Positions 24,539-37,100 of a stretch of DNA of 64,000 nt are shown in pieces. The stretch's first letter is position 1. Each line of letters starts with the position of its first letter. Source of the stretch: Warburgia ugandensis (lineage: Eukaryota > Streptophyta > Magnoliopsida > Canellales > Canellaceae); the NCBI GenBank assembly GCA_035236585.1, contig CP141136.1, positions 58,297,136 to 58,361,135 on the forward strand, given 5' to 3'. The notes under the pieces were generated by a model. It did no database searches and had not been told where the DNA came from. It saw only the letters and a list, made by a program, of their open reading frames with translations. The translations under genes were made by a program, and so were the position numbers.

Positions 24539-24700
24539 TTCCTTTTGGCAAGGGAAAGGCTCAAAAGAACATGGATAGAAATATAGAAAAAATATTTAAA
24601 AATTTTGAAACTAAATGAAGTCGTGACACTTAATAGAGAGAAATGGAGGAACAAGATTCATGTAACCAACCCAGATTAGGATAAAGTCTTGACGATGACA
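24539..24700 (+). mobile_element. RTE LINE 3'-end fragment nested in the L1 remnant
   Basis: About 160 bases of RTE 3' end: ggctcaaaagaacatggata (reverse transcriptase ORF end, RPKRTWIE), then acccagattaggataaagtc and a degenerate gatgac tail. L1 RNase H sequence resumes on the right. It is an extreme 5'-truncated insertion. Confidence 0.75.
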
Positions 24701-25045
24701 ATGGCATCACTTTTTGCAAACCATAAAGGGAACGTGGTGGCAGATATACTAGCCAATGGGGCAATTAGTAGAAAAGAAAGCCGCCACCACTGCCTTCGTA
24801 TGAAGCTCCCAGGGATGACGTTATGGGATATCTAAAACCTCGGCATGTATTATTCCAAGTTGCAATAAATAAATAGTTTGGAATTTCGGACTTCACCAAA
24901 GATGTTTCAGTGTCCTTTCCTTTTCTTTTTTTGGGGGGGGGGGGGAGGTCCCTGGTGTATTTCTTCTCTGCGTACACTACTTCAAAAACAAAAACAAGAA
25001 AAAAGAAAAGAAAAAAAGATTGGCATTTGCTACATGCAGAATTGT

Positions 25046-25226
25046 AAAGGGTAGGCCTACACAAAGCTCCCACGTATGCAGGGTTTGAGAAAACGGCAGA
25101 TCACAAGAGTCTATGGTATACAACCTTAACTTGTATTTTTGTAAAAGACAGTTTCCACACCTTGAACCTGTGACCTCAAGGTCACACGACAACTTTACCA
25201 TTATGCCAAGGCTCTCCTTCAAGATT
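25046..25226 (-). mobile_element. Au-type SINE, reverse
   Basis: Reverse strand: gagagccttggcataatggt head, gtgaccttgaggtcacaggt B-box region, aagttaaggttgtatacc and the cgtgggagct tail region. Flanking agaattgt at 25038-25045 and 25227-25234 is a possible short target-site duplication. Confidence 0.8.
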
Positions 25227-25234
25227 AGAATTGT

Positions 25235-26066
25235 GTGATGGTTAAATTTTTGTGCATATCTCATTCACAGCAGGGCCTATGAAATACATGTGGTTATATT
25301 TATAGGAAATGGAGTGGCTTCACTGATACTTTGCTTGCTCAATTCGTTAATGATATATGCATGTATTATGTAATTGTTAATTTCTCAATAACTCAACGAC
25401 CACCTATGATGGTTCTTGAGGAATGCTGGTGTACAACGTTAAACACCTCTTATTGATCCATTTCATTATCTTGAGCACCTTACTTTGGATGTCTACTCTC
25501 AAATCATGCCAAAAAGAAATGTAGTAGTTTTGGTAGAATACATATATTTATATATATGTAAAGAAATATTTCTTAAATAGGTAACCACATCTCAGCGATC
25601 TAAGGCATCCATCTAATAGTCTACATAAATATAAATATATAAAAAATTATTAGAGGAAAGAAACCATGACTTATACCCCTAAAGTTGTGCACATTGCTAG
25701 CTAACCTTTTTTTTTTTATATTAGACATAATTGTTAAAGTATTTTTAAATTATTTTACCAAGATATGCAAATTTTTATCTCTTTATATTCCATGCATAAA
25801 ACAAATTAACCTCTAATATGACCCTATTTTTTTCTATTTTATTAGCATCATATATATTTGAGTAAACAAACTTCTAAGAGGACTACTAATACGTACAGGT
25901 CTAGATCTTTATCAATCAAAACCACTCTACGTGACATCTTATGTAGACCTTAAATCAAAATAGATTTCTAATTAATCATTTGACTCTATTTTTCAATTCA
26001 AGAACTAAAATACAGACAATACTTAATAGTAGATATTATCAATATTACAGCCTATTTATCCAGGGC
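25235..26066. other. AT-rich intergenic, nothing recognised
   Basis: No gene or repeat family was recognised. Confidence 0.4.
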
Positions 26067-26083
26067 ATCATGCAAGCTGCTTG

Positions 26084-26287
26084 AAGGGGAGCCTTGGCGC
26101 AACGGTAAAGTTGTTGTCGTGTGAAGGGGAGCTTTGGCGCAATGGTAGAGTTGTCTTCGTATGACCCTTAAGGTCACAAGTTCAAGGTGTGAAAACAGCT
26201 TCTTGCAAAATACAAGATAAGATTGTGTGCTAATAACCCTTGTGGTCTGCCCCTTCTCTAAACCCTGCATACGCAGAGCTGCCCTTT
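26084..26287 (+). mobile_element. Au-type SINE with a duplicated head
   Basis: Flanked by atcatgcaagctgcttg (26067-26083) and atcatgcgagcttcttg (26288-26304), a 17-bp target-site duplication with two mismatches. The first 39 bases (aaggggagccttggcgcaac...) are followed at 26123 by a second head (aaggggagctttggcgcaat...), after which the element runs to its usual end. Both heads retain the A-box-like TGGCGCAAYGG. The duplication lies inside the target repeats, so it was probably present at insertion. Confidence 0.85.
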
Positions 26288-26304
26288 ATCATGCGAGCTT
26301 CTTG

Positions 26305-27475
26305 CTTTTTGTTGGGCTTCGCTATCCCAAAGGAGAGTCAAAACATCACTTCCTCACATACGTGTGAATTTCAAAATACAGTGTTAATTGGTACAATGTC
26401 TTCCGTGATTATTAAGGGTCCCAGTGGGCAAAAAATCTAATAGTATCACAAAATAGATCTCTTTACTTATTTTGCATATTCCTAAAATTATTTTACTTGT
26501 GTGGGAGATTCCCAGTCATAATCAAGTCTATTACGAGGCAAAGGAAAGGTGCCTATGATTGTGGACTCATGAGTGCCGCTTGACAGTGCCTTGGAAATCA
26601 CTTCAATTAATATTTACAGGAAATGTAATTATTTTGCTAAGAAACTAAATTTGCTTTAAATTTGTAGTCTTCTTGTGTATGGTCTGGGACTTTGAGGAGT
26701 CAAGAGGGCTCTAGCCTTGCCCCACGCCACAATTTGATTTTTATTGTCCCTTCCCGCCCCAAACGTGGTGACTAAGATTTGCAACCTACTACAAGATGGT
26801 TTAGATTGTGAAAAACCCAGCTTGATGTGTCCCTCCCCACCCGATCAACTATTATGGGCTATCATCATCTCCGTAGAAGAATTGAAATGTTTATTTTGTT
26901 CCTCCTCTTCTGTTTTTAAGTAAGAAAGGAGGACTTCCTAAATTAAAAACACTTGGTAAAAGAAAGAACTCTGAATAAGAGCCTATGTGCAAAATAAACC
27001 ATCCTTTTGTCATGCAGTGTTAATTGAAACAATTTTAGAACCTATATATATGTGTGTGTGTTAAGAGCAAAGGGCTTGTAGCCCTCCTCCAGAGTAGGTC
27101 AAGTGTGTGCTCAAATAAGTCTGTATCTGATTTTACAAAAACATCCTCATTTTATAAGTATAGTAATTAATTATGGGCACTTTTGATATATGATTATGTG
27201 TAAAGAGTGCAGATCAACCCATAGAATTTGTTAACCAACTTGTCCCAACCTAAACCTACATTGGATCACAAACTTTTGCCCCATCTTTGGTGAGGATCAC
27301 TGCTTTTTTGCACCAAGCAGGTGCATAGCAGGGCAGGTCATGGGTTTAACTGGCCCCATTGTCATCATTCAAGCCAACCAACATGAATGATCTGGATATT
27401 TGAAAAAGTACAAAAGGTTGGGTCCATGCCTAATTTTCTTCTGCCTACATGTAATCCAACTATGGTCATTTGACT

Positions 27476-27479
<4 letters not shown>
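26305..27479. other. Intergenic, nothing recognised
   Basis: No gene or clear transposon was recognised in this AT-rich stretch. Confidence 0.4.

Positions 27480-27527
<48 letters not shown>
27480..27527. repeat. (GA)n microsatellite
   Basis: About 23 GA units, uninterrupted. Confidence 0.95.
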
Positions 27528-27529
<2 letters not shown>

Positions 27530-30277
27530 GGGCATAAAATTTCACCATTTAGATCCATCAATCTTTAAAGTTTTCTCGGCTATGCCATTGAAATTTTCTT
27601 TTTCTAAATACCCCTCTAGATATCATTATTCACAGATCCTACCACCATAATGTATTATTCTCAAAATACTCTTCCACTTATTTTCTTATTACCCTCCTAT
27701 TCTCGCTTCCAACACAAATATACTGGTATGTTGGTCAGTTCGTCCGGTTGCCCAGCCCAGATGTCAGCCAGCAAGCAGCAATAGCAAGAGAAAGTGTATC
27801 CTTAATCCATCCCACAGATGGTGAAGGCCTATAGACAAGGAGTTCAGATTGAGCCACTTATTGGAAGGTGAGTTTCCATACATATAGATGAACTACGAGC
27901 CTGCATACTTTAAACTCCGTGCATCTGAGTGCATAGCTTTCTTTCTGTAGGACTTCAGAAGTTGAAACACCAAGCCTACATGGTGGATTGTACCAGATCC
28001 GATTTCGATGCAGTACCTTTTTAAACGGCAAGAAATGGCTGAAAGCCGTCTAGCAACAGTTGGTCGCAGACAACAAGCACCTATTTCGAGATGGCACTTT
28101 CCTCCATTTTTGAGAAAATTTTAAGTAAATTTAGAAATCAAGATAACAAGTTCTAAGTAGTTTTTCCTTTCATTTTTTGAGAGAAGGTTCTAGGTAGTTT
28201 GCTTTATAGTTCTTCGCCCCGCTATAAAACTTAAAACTTAAGCCTCTTTATCCACTAGTAGTCAGCTAATTTTGGTCATTTACATATTCTCACCAGAACA
28301 TAAAAATGCATTCTGCATGAAACAAATACCCAACACTTGCTATATCACAAAGAAAAAGGAAGACACTGGTCTGACGAATACATCTCTTTCACAAAGGGAA
28401 ATGAATATTCGGTAACAATAACCACTTCTTAGCAGAGCGTGTCTCAGAATCCATGATTTTGACAGCCAAGGTGTGGGCTGAGTTACGTACATTTAGGCTG
28501 TGATTTGGCTTCTTTATCGGGAACATGCTAGAACACTTCAGTCTTCTTTGTGCACTTTTTAGTATAAAAAAAAAGGATGAAATTCAATACCATACATGTC
28601 TCGATGTGGCAAAGAAGTGAGCATTCGTAGGAGACATAAATTACATTCATATATTAACAGCAAAACTTCCTTTAGCATAAATTTGCAATTGAGATTCACA
28701 TAATTGCAATTGAAGGTAGTGGCTGGTTATAAAGATCAACTTCATTCAAGCACAGGACCCGTCTCCATCACAAAGATTACCAGGAAGAGTATAAGAGACA
28801 CAAGCAGAACAAATAAGACCCATCTTCATGATTACCAACCTTCATCAAATGTAGAAACTCTTCTGCGAAACAACAGCCCTGTTTCTGTGACTTCTGCCAT
28901 CTTGAAAGATTTGATACCTTCGTATCAGACGAGAAAAATCTGATGCACATCATTCTCTTGCCCAGCATCTGACAGGAAGTCCTCTGTCGAATTTGTTGTT
29001 TGTTGATCTGGCAATATTCATTGAGCTTGAAATTCATAGGCAGATTGTAATCATTGGCAACCAAATGCCACGGAGAAGATTATTAGATAATGTCTAGTCT
29101 TATTTGGAAAATGCCAGAGTGCTTTCATTTCTTTTATCATTTATCATTATCCTTTTGTCTTGGGTATCTTCCTGCAACTAAAATCAGAATGTTGCAAAAG
29201 GTCAGCCAGCTAAAATGATCTTGAACAAAAACTCAGTTGTTTTCAGGATCGAGCAGTAAAACCAAAGTTTTCTTCTTCTTCTTGTCTTTGCCCCCTCTTT
29301 TTGCATGAGCATGGTGGTCGTTTTGGTTGGTTGGTTGGTAATGGGAGGGTGTCAAACAGTGAAAGCACAAATTGATGTTCCTCTATATAGCACATTTTCA
29401 CTATTGTACAATAAACAATCGATCACTCTAGTCCAGGTGGCTTTACCTTGGTCAAGTACTTGCCCAAGTTGTGAAACACTTTTGAGTTGCAAAGTTAATG
29501 ATAACTAACAGCATCAATTAGTAGTTTGCACAATTCAACTCATTTCATATTCCTATCTAAAGTTTTTGAACACTAACTTTTACAACACGCTGCAAATAAC
29601 CAATGGAATAAAGAAATACACTAATAAGGTGTTTTTGCAATTCCAATTATGCATGAAAATGATTACATGAATATGTATATCAGTTATATGTAAGTGTATG
29701 CGTATATGTTTGCAGGAATACTAGGCTTAAGTGTTCCACATTTGGCATGATGAGGGCCTGCCTTTCGTTGTTCTCGACCCATTCACCTTATTGCTCCGGC
29801 CTTGAATCTAGTAAACTGAAGATTCCAATGATTGGACAATTCTAGCATCCTTAAAATCATGTTTTAGGAACTGAATTTATACTCTTGTTTATACCAAGTT
29901 TCTAACCGTCCACTTCTTGTGATAAAAAGTACACTTTTCAGATGCTACAACTATTGAATCCGTAAGCTGATCGAACTACAAGTAATCCAAGGTCCATACA
30001 AGGAGATGAAAAGGTAAGATCAACCAAAAGTGGGCTCTTTAAGCCAAACATGTGGTGTTTCTAGATAGGATCCTTTTAGGGCATTTGGCCTAGCATTCCT
30101 CTTGCATTTCTCTATGTCTAAGTCTGAGTACCCTTGCATTTTCCACTTCTGTTCTGCACTTCTTTAGACGGCGAATGTCACAGGAAACAATAAAGGGAAA
30201 TTATCCCTACAAGGTGGAGCAGAAAGGTAGAAAGTGTGAAGGAGAATAGACTCTCACTGTAGTTGATATAGGTTGTG
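27528..30277. other. Region 3' of the ABHD17-like gene
   Basis: No confident CDS. Part of it may be transcribed as 3' UTR of the reverse-strand hydrolase gene. A GT after its stop (catcag/gtattc at about 30909) and an acceptor-like ttagttgcag near 29174 on the reverse strand would allow a 3' UTR intron. This is inference. ORFs at 28704-29064 show no family features. Confidence 0.3.
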
Positions 30278-30285
30278 TATGTAAG

Positions 30286-30455
30286 GGGAGCCTTAGCACG
30301 ATGGTAGAGTTGTCGCCATGTGAACTGGTGGTCATGGATTTGAGGCATAAAAACAGCATCTTACAAAGATGCAAGTTAAGACTGCGTACAATAGACCTTT
30401 TGTGTTCCACCCCTTCCCCTAACCCACTGTGCACCAGGTTTGCCTCTCTTTTTTT
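30286..30455 (+). mobile_element. Au-type SINE
   Basis: Head gggagccttagcacgatggt, B-box-like region with ggtcatggatttgaggc, the gcaagttaagactgcgtaca block, ccaccccttcccctaaccc, and a T-rich end. The 8-bp tatgtaag at 30278-30285 and 30456-30463 flanks it. Confidence 0.85.
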
Positions 30456-30937
30456 TATGTAAGACAACAGTACTACTGAACTAGTTTTCATTTCAGACAC
30501 ATCCACATTTTCAGACATGGGGGGAACTCAACTAAAGACATACTCCACCTTGGATTGCCTACAGTTCCAAGATCTCAACGGGGCCATTCAATTTCTGGAG
30601 ATATGAGTGATTTGCAAGCATTGACCTGACAGGTGACCCCTACCAATAATAGGTGTATATCATTTGGAATGGTAGGCGAGCCCACAGAGGGACTCAATAT
30701 GAACTGCTTGTCCAGGAAAGAATAGCATTCTTCTACTTACAAACTATAGGCAATTCTAGTGACCGAGTTTACTAGGAGAGTAACTAACAGCTTGTGCCTG
30801 TGTCACATTACTCTTATTGATATCATGAGTGTAACCGTCCTAATTGGTTATTTATGGTAACATTTAGTGCATCACAAACTGAAATTTACTATAAGAAACA
30901 AAAGAATACCTGATGCAGTGGCCCTGGAGCCATTTAA

Positions 30938-31153
30938 TCAAGTGGGTTTACTTGGATCATCAGAGTTTATCCTTGTTGCTTTTGGACCATTTCCTGCACC
31001 CTTCACGAATCTCTTCAAATGTTTTATGAATTCGGGATAAAGCTCAAGATTGCAGTGGCCACCACCGTTTAGCCAGAGAGGATCATACTTTTCCTTGCTA
31101 AGCTCCCAAAGCTGCTTCCCATGAGACCAGTCAACAACATCATCTGCCGTTCC
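30938..31153 (-). CDS. ABHD17-like exon 5 with catalytic Asp212 and His241
   Basis: Begins [18 protein letters not shown], then [15 protein letters not shown], and ends in a short polar tail NSDDPSKPT with stop TGA (30940-30938). This exon is shorter than the longest predicted ORFs and was found by family match. Confidence 0.93.
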   Translation of the reverse strand, partial: GTADDVVDWSHGKQLWELSKEKYDPLWLNGGGHCNLELYPEFIKHLKRFVKGAGNGPKATRINSDDPSKPT

Positions 31154-34100
31154 CTGTAGTTAATCATAAGAATCATTATGAATACTTATAACAGTCATTA
31201 TGAGTGCAACAGTTCAAAGTATAGGACAGTCTATATATATTTACTTTCTACTAGGAAAATTTTCAAAAGCAGAACCTAAGGGGAGCCCTCTTCGTACAAA
31301 GAATGCAAACTCACTTGCCTACCACAGTCTTGTAATGATCTTAGAACTTCTAAACTTTTCTGGCTTTGCTCATTAACCATTAAAAGGACATGTGATTGGT
31401 AAACAAAGGGAGACGTTTTTAATATCGAATTAGCATGTGTCAGAAAACTATAACAATGTCTAATCTGCATAATTTTCTTAAGGAATTTAACATATATATA
31501 TATATATATATATATATGTTATCTCTGTTAAGTAATTGCTAGTGGTTGAAGGTTGCTCCTTGTTTATTGAGGCAATTGTCATAACAGTAACAGGAAAATT
31601 CATGCAGAGGCACAGTAACAAAGAAAAGAGTTGCTTCTATTATTCTCTTCCCAAGATCCTGGACATATCTTGCTACTAATGCATCTCTTTTAATCATGAA
31701 TGCCTAGCAGACAACCTAAACTCAGGCAATTACACTTTTTTATGCTCTCCCCTGACCTCAAACTTTATCAAGTAACAACATATTGAATAGCTGCTTCCAA
31801 TTTCTAACATTCATCATGTAAGAGAACATTTCGTCCAACCTTTACTCGTATAACTTCTTCAGTGGCTGCAAAGGTGTCAAAACCAAATCAATTTATACAC
31901 CATTTGAAAAGGAATTAGATTTTATCTTAGGGGCAAATCGCATTATAGATATATATTCATAAGCATTTTTCCAGAAGGAAAAAATTTCTACACCTAAAGA
32001 ATTAAAGGATTAATTATCCACACATCATTGCTATATCAGAAGCTCTCGTCTAGTTGCTTCTATGATGTTTCCTTTTCAAACTTCAACTAGTACCTATCTA
32101 TTTGTCTCAAAGTCACTTGCTAACTTGGTCTGAATTATTATGAGTTGAGAGGTTCTTGTGCGACAGTGAAAAGATGGTATATAGAAGCTTCCAGTTCAAC
32201 ACTTACCCCAGTTTGATATGACAATCTGTTTCGGCAATTTGAGCATAATGGTGATTGGTTAGACACTTGGGGTTTATTAAGATTATTTTCCATGTCACTT
32301 GGCATCAAGCATTTAAACGAGGCAAATGATCTAATATAAAGCATGGGTGAAGATTTATATTAGCCAAGTTTCAAATCCTGCTCTCATAGGAAAATATGTT
32401 GTACAGTTATTAGGTGGATAGCTACTGGTATCCTCAAAGATCTGCTAGAGGTCTTAGACCTGTATAGTTGTGCCTTTGATTCTCTGCTCCGTGGTCATTG
32501 AGGAGAATTTTGAGTTTGATACTTGATTTACCGAAGGAGGGAGCAGGAAATATAGATGTAGTGATCAGCATCCATTTGCATTGTGTTTTTGCCTCAAAGA
32601 TTAGTGCTTTTACCTTTTTACATTGCTTAGGCCTGTGTTGTCATCAATTTGATGTATCAGTTGCATGTCATAATCTGATAATGCCAACAAGACATTTGGC
32701 TCTTTGCTGACTTTCTTGCTACCAGCAGTGTGAAACATCAAACATCATGTACACAACATCTCAACAAGAAACATCATGAACATGAGGTTGTATGCGCGTT
32801 ACTTTATGAAAGAGGCCAAAATATGTCTATAGATCAGCCTCCAGAATCCTCCATACCAGCTGCAGCTCCAATATCTCCGTCCGACTTTGATATTCCAATT
32901 ACATTTTCTTTTGGATTTATGATATGGTCTCCCCCTATTTCTGATACATTAGCCCCTTACTAATTGGTAGGGATGGCTCTAACTCTATGTGAGCCCATAT
33001 TTATTAAGAACCAATTTGTTCATAATGGGCCCTTGACTTAGATAGGCCATGCTCTAGAATTCTCATTCACTAGATGATCCCATCCATTGCTACCTTTTGT
33101 TATAAAATGGACAATGAAACTTTTGACCATTCATTTTACAACTCAAGGAAACAGTGCCTGGGATCGTCCAATGGAAGGAAATTTTGGAACATGGAACATG
33201 TAAGTCAAGGGCAACATTATGAATGATTCAGATCTTTATAAATCTGGACCCACCTAGTGTTATGACCATCAATGGCATTAGTAAGGGGTAATGAATAAAA
33301 AATAGCGGCGATTATATCACTTCCCTTTCTTTTCATTAGAATCTTACATATACTGAAGATGCTCCAATTTCTTTAGAAAAGCAGGTCTTATTATCTTTAT
33401 CTTCCTGTGATCCTTTCTTATCAAGGGAGGACAATAAAGAAGGAAGGAGGTGATTTTTGTCATCATCATCATCATCAAAGCCTTATCCCAATTAGGGTCT
33501 GCTAAAGGAGGTGACTTTTGTGGGTTGTCAAAATACAAGATGACAGGAAGACTGTTGTTGACTAATTTTGTAAACTAGAGTGGAGGAAGAGGTGAAGGGA
33601 AAATATAATTGGGTGGACTTCTATGAAACAAAAGAAATGAGAAGTAGATGGACAGGTGGGAGGTTATCAGATGATTTCATGGACTGTATGAAGTAGAACA
33701 ATGAACAAGAAAATGCTTTCATGAACTGTCTTCAAAGAGGAGAAAGATATAGAAGAACTGTCTACAAAATGGCTTGTCAATAGATCTAGATTAAGGAAAT
33801 TGAAGATGAGATTTTCATGGATCTGGGATGAAGAATAAACAATTAGAACTTTTGGACCATAATTACAGAAAGAAGAAGTATCCTTGTGTTATTATCAAAA
33901 GAATCTAGAAAAAACCATACAATTAAATCCATTATGAGCAGCTATCTAGATCTTTTCCCTGGAAGTAGAAGGGGAAATCACCCATGAATTGACATGTTAA
34001 AAGAATTTGGCATGGACTGATGCACTCAAGAAGGGAACTGTCATGGATCTTTAAAGGAGATTTGTCGTTGTGACTCGTACATTTGAGAAAGAAACCAGCA

Positions 34101-37100
34101 GAGTGCAGACTGAGATACCATGGAGGATTATCCATCACGAACTGGTTAGCTCTATTAAGATGAAAAAGCTGCCATCTCTAGATCTTGTCATCTAATGAAA
34201 CAATGCAGAAATAAGGATGAGTAGGCAGAATGTGAAGTGAAGAAAACCCTCCAAAATGATTAGGATTCTGCTTTGATGTATATCCTATATTGTGTATGGT
34301 ACTGATGGCTTCTGAGCAAAAAAATGCTTTAGCTAAATGACAAGGAGCCGTATCCATCAACTTTATATTTATGATGGCAAACTTAACAAGAAACTGTTTC
34401 TTGTACTGACAACCCTTGAAATTAGGTCTTTTTGCTATTCAATTGACAAGTGATGGCAGTGGATCAAAATGAGCCCTGGGTGGGTTCTAGGTTTTCAAGT
34501 TTTGAGAAAGGCGCCTCAGAAAATCCAAAATTTTGCAAAATATAAATGCTGCAATGTATTACATAATTAAGGCAGATGACTTGAACATGAATTCTATTAT
34601 CTGGGAGAAAGGATAAACAGGAAGGAGAGCTGTGTTTCGTCCCTTTGTTGGGTATCTTTTGTCCATCATCTTTATCTCAGAACTTCCTTTTGCCAGACAC
34701 CATTATATGTACGGGCCAATGGAGTCAAAATGGGGAGAAGAGTTTGAGTTTACCAACACAAAGGGGTAAAGTAAAGATCATTTATCATTTGACAATTAGA
34801 GTAAAAAATATAGATTCTGTATAAGGATTTTTACAGTATGTTTCCATTTCGACAGTAAAGCATTAAGTTTGAAGCCTACTTTTAGCCTCAGTGTTACACA
34901 GTGGAGACCATCTATTTTTCCACTTTTCAAGCTTTCTTCTCATTATCAATTTAACTTCTGACTCAAGCTCTATGAAACTAGAATTTTTTCTCGTTATCAT
35001 TTTAATTTCTAGAAGAGGAGACTTGGCGCAACGGTAGAGTTGTCGTCGTGTGACTTTGAGGTCATGGGGTTCAAGGCATGGAAACAGACTCTTGCAAAAT
35101 GCAAGGTAAGGTTGCGTACTATTGACCCTTGTGCTCCGCCCCTTCCCTAGACCCCGCATATGCGGGAGTTCGTGCACTGGGGTTGCCCTTTTCTTTTTTA
35201 TCATTTTAATTTCTAACTCAAGTTCTATGAAAGTAGAATCCTCCATCTAAGAAAGAAAGAGAAAATAAATGAGAAAATTTTCATGATTGAATTATTACAA
35301 TAAGCTTATGTAGCTTCATTTACCTGGATCTGATTTATTACTAAATGCAGTAGTCTTAATCATCTTTTATTAGTTTCATATAGTGGGAAAATTTGTTAGC
35401 CTGACAGGTATTGTGTGATCCTTGTGCCTGATAATGACTCTATTTTGTATAGCTAGCCTCAAGACAGCAGCTCCATCAAACTGCATAATTTTTTTGAAGA
35501 CAAAGAGACAACAGGGAAACAGGATAGCACCAAGTAACTAAGACAACATCCATATTAGAAAAGAAACAATCAGCAAAGTGAACATTTTCTTCCTGGGAAT
35601 CAATAAGCTTGAGCATATTCTTTATGGAATCAACAAAATGAACATAGAAAGAATAAAAGGAGGATAAAATACAGGTACTTACATGAATTACTAGAACTGG
35701 ACAATTCACCAAGCCAATTTTGTCAATATTCTGAAAAAGAAAACAATATTTATCATCAAGAAATGACATGACCTGATTTATAAAGTCCTCAAGCAATACC
35801 TTGTAAATGTCAAACCAGAACGTGCGTTTGACTGGGTAGAGTACCCTCAAACCAGAGAGAATGGGACTGTGTAGGACCACAGCTCTCAAGTGTGGAAGGC
35901 GTGAAGCGAGATCCACAGTAGGACCACTTCCAACAGATTGACCATACAAGATTATATCCTCCTCTCTGATTCCATATTGATCAGTGAGGCACTTATATGC
36001 TGCCTCAATATCTGCGTATGTATTAGACTCACTGGGCTGTTTCAAGGACAATTATTAATGTTAGATAAAAAAGAAAAGCAATGACAATAGCAAGACTGAC
36101 TTTAAACTATCCAAAAGATGTGACATCATTGTAGCCAAAAGAGACTTTTTTTTTCATCAAAAGGAACTATGGGAGATGCTAAACTACCTTTCCAGTAGAT
36201 TGACCATATCCTGAATAGTCATACCTGCAAAAGAGGTGTATTAGAATCCAATCAAATACAAACACTTTTTGGAATGGTAAAACCATTTCCCTTCCAGAGA
36301 TGCTATTTTTATTTAGACGACGTTTAGTGCCAATGAAAACTCTCAAAGGAGCTAGAAGAAACATAGGAAGTAACAAGGTGTGAAGAATCTGTAAAGGAGA
36401 GCTCCAAAACTAACGAATTGAATTTCATGCCTGCTGTTGGAGCATGTTCCAAACCAAATCCTTTTTGTTGTTTTTCTTAAATTTATTCAAGGGTAAATTC
36501 ATCTTCCAAAGCCCTCTAGGTATTTTGCAATACCACGAGAGAATGCTTTGACATTCTAAGCACCTTGTAGAGACGGTTCTTGTCTGTGAGGTTGGAGGTC
36601 TGCTTGAATTATGAGGTCAATGTAAGCACCACTTGAAGATAGTCCCATATTGCACTGGGACAAGTTTCATCAGGCCAGAATCAAGCCTGGGGGACTTGAA
36701 AGTAAGTGTGAGAGCTCTAAGGTGCAGAAAGGTTTGCAAAAAGGAGCGGAGGTAACTAGCTAAAATCCTGCAGATTACTCATTGAGATTAAGGATACACA
36801 CCCATAACAAAAATCAAGACCTTGGTCAACATACTTAGGTTTCTCTTTTCCATTCATTTTGTTGGTCAGTGTTGCCATAGTAATATTGAAGTTAACCAGC
36901 TTCTAGATTTGAGTGAGTTGCAGCTTGACACCACAGTATACATTCCAAATTAGATATGATTAGTCTTTGTTATCAAGTTATAGTCTTCATTTATACAATC
37001 TCCAGTTAAAAAGATTAAGTGGGAACGGTTTAAACTTTTGCCAGCATTCTAAGCAGATAGAAATAGTTAGACTAACAGTGGAGACAAATCAAGCAAGATC

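Larger units (their letters stand above)
23533..25019 (+). mobile_element. L1-type LINE remnant with RNase H but no RT core
   Basis: Opens with WIQNGDADI-FFH, the diverged plant L1 motif WxxxGDxNTxFFH, followed by AEMEKVFIDYFSEILNA and KKITKEEVKNALFSMD, the segment just before the L1 catalytic core. The next residues are already the zinc-finger region that follows the core (CSMCEQQLETNAHVLLQ), so most of the reverse transcriptase has been lost by an internal deletion. A plant-type RNase H-like domain follows at about 24220-24450 (GIIRDSNGQFLAAYCALSYI, AAWEAPRLGLKLVNDL), with its C-terminal motif KGNVVADILANGA at about 24725-24765. An A-rich stretch at 24985-25019 looks like the tail. Frameshifts occur at about 23770 and later. 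An RTE piece interrupts the RNase H part. Confidence 0.75.
31154..34993. other. ABHD17-like intron 4, main part
   Basis: Intronic. Apart from a (TA)n tract and a tiny RTE end, no gene or repeat was recognised. ORFs in either strand here lack family features. Confidence 0.6.

Noticed and set aside
26084..26160. tRNA gene-like sequences (A and B boxes) here and in the other SINE heads
   Set aside because: No complete cloverleaf or anticodon arm can be formed. The sequence continues into the SINE body with target duplications.
28704..29064. Overlapping ORFs that might form exons
   Set aside because: No recognisable motif and no convincing splice sites. More likely 3' UTR or intergenic.
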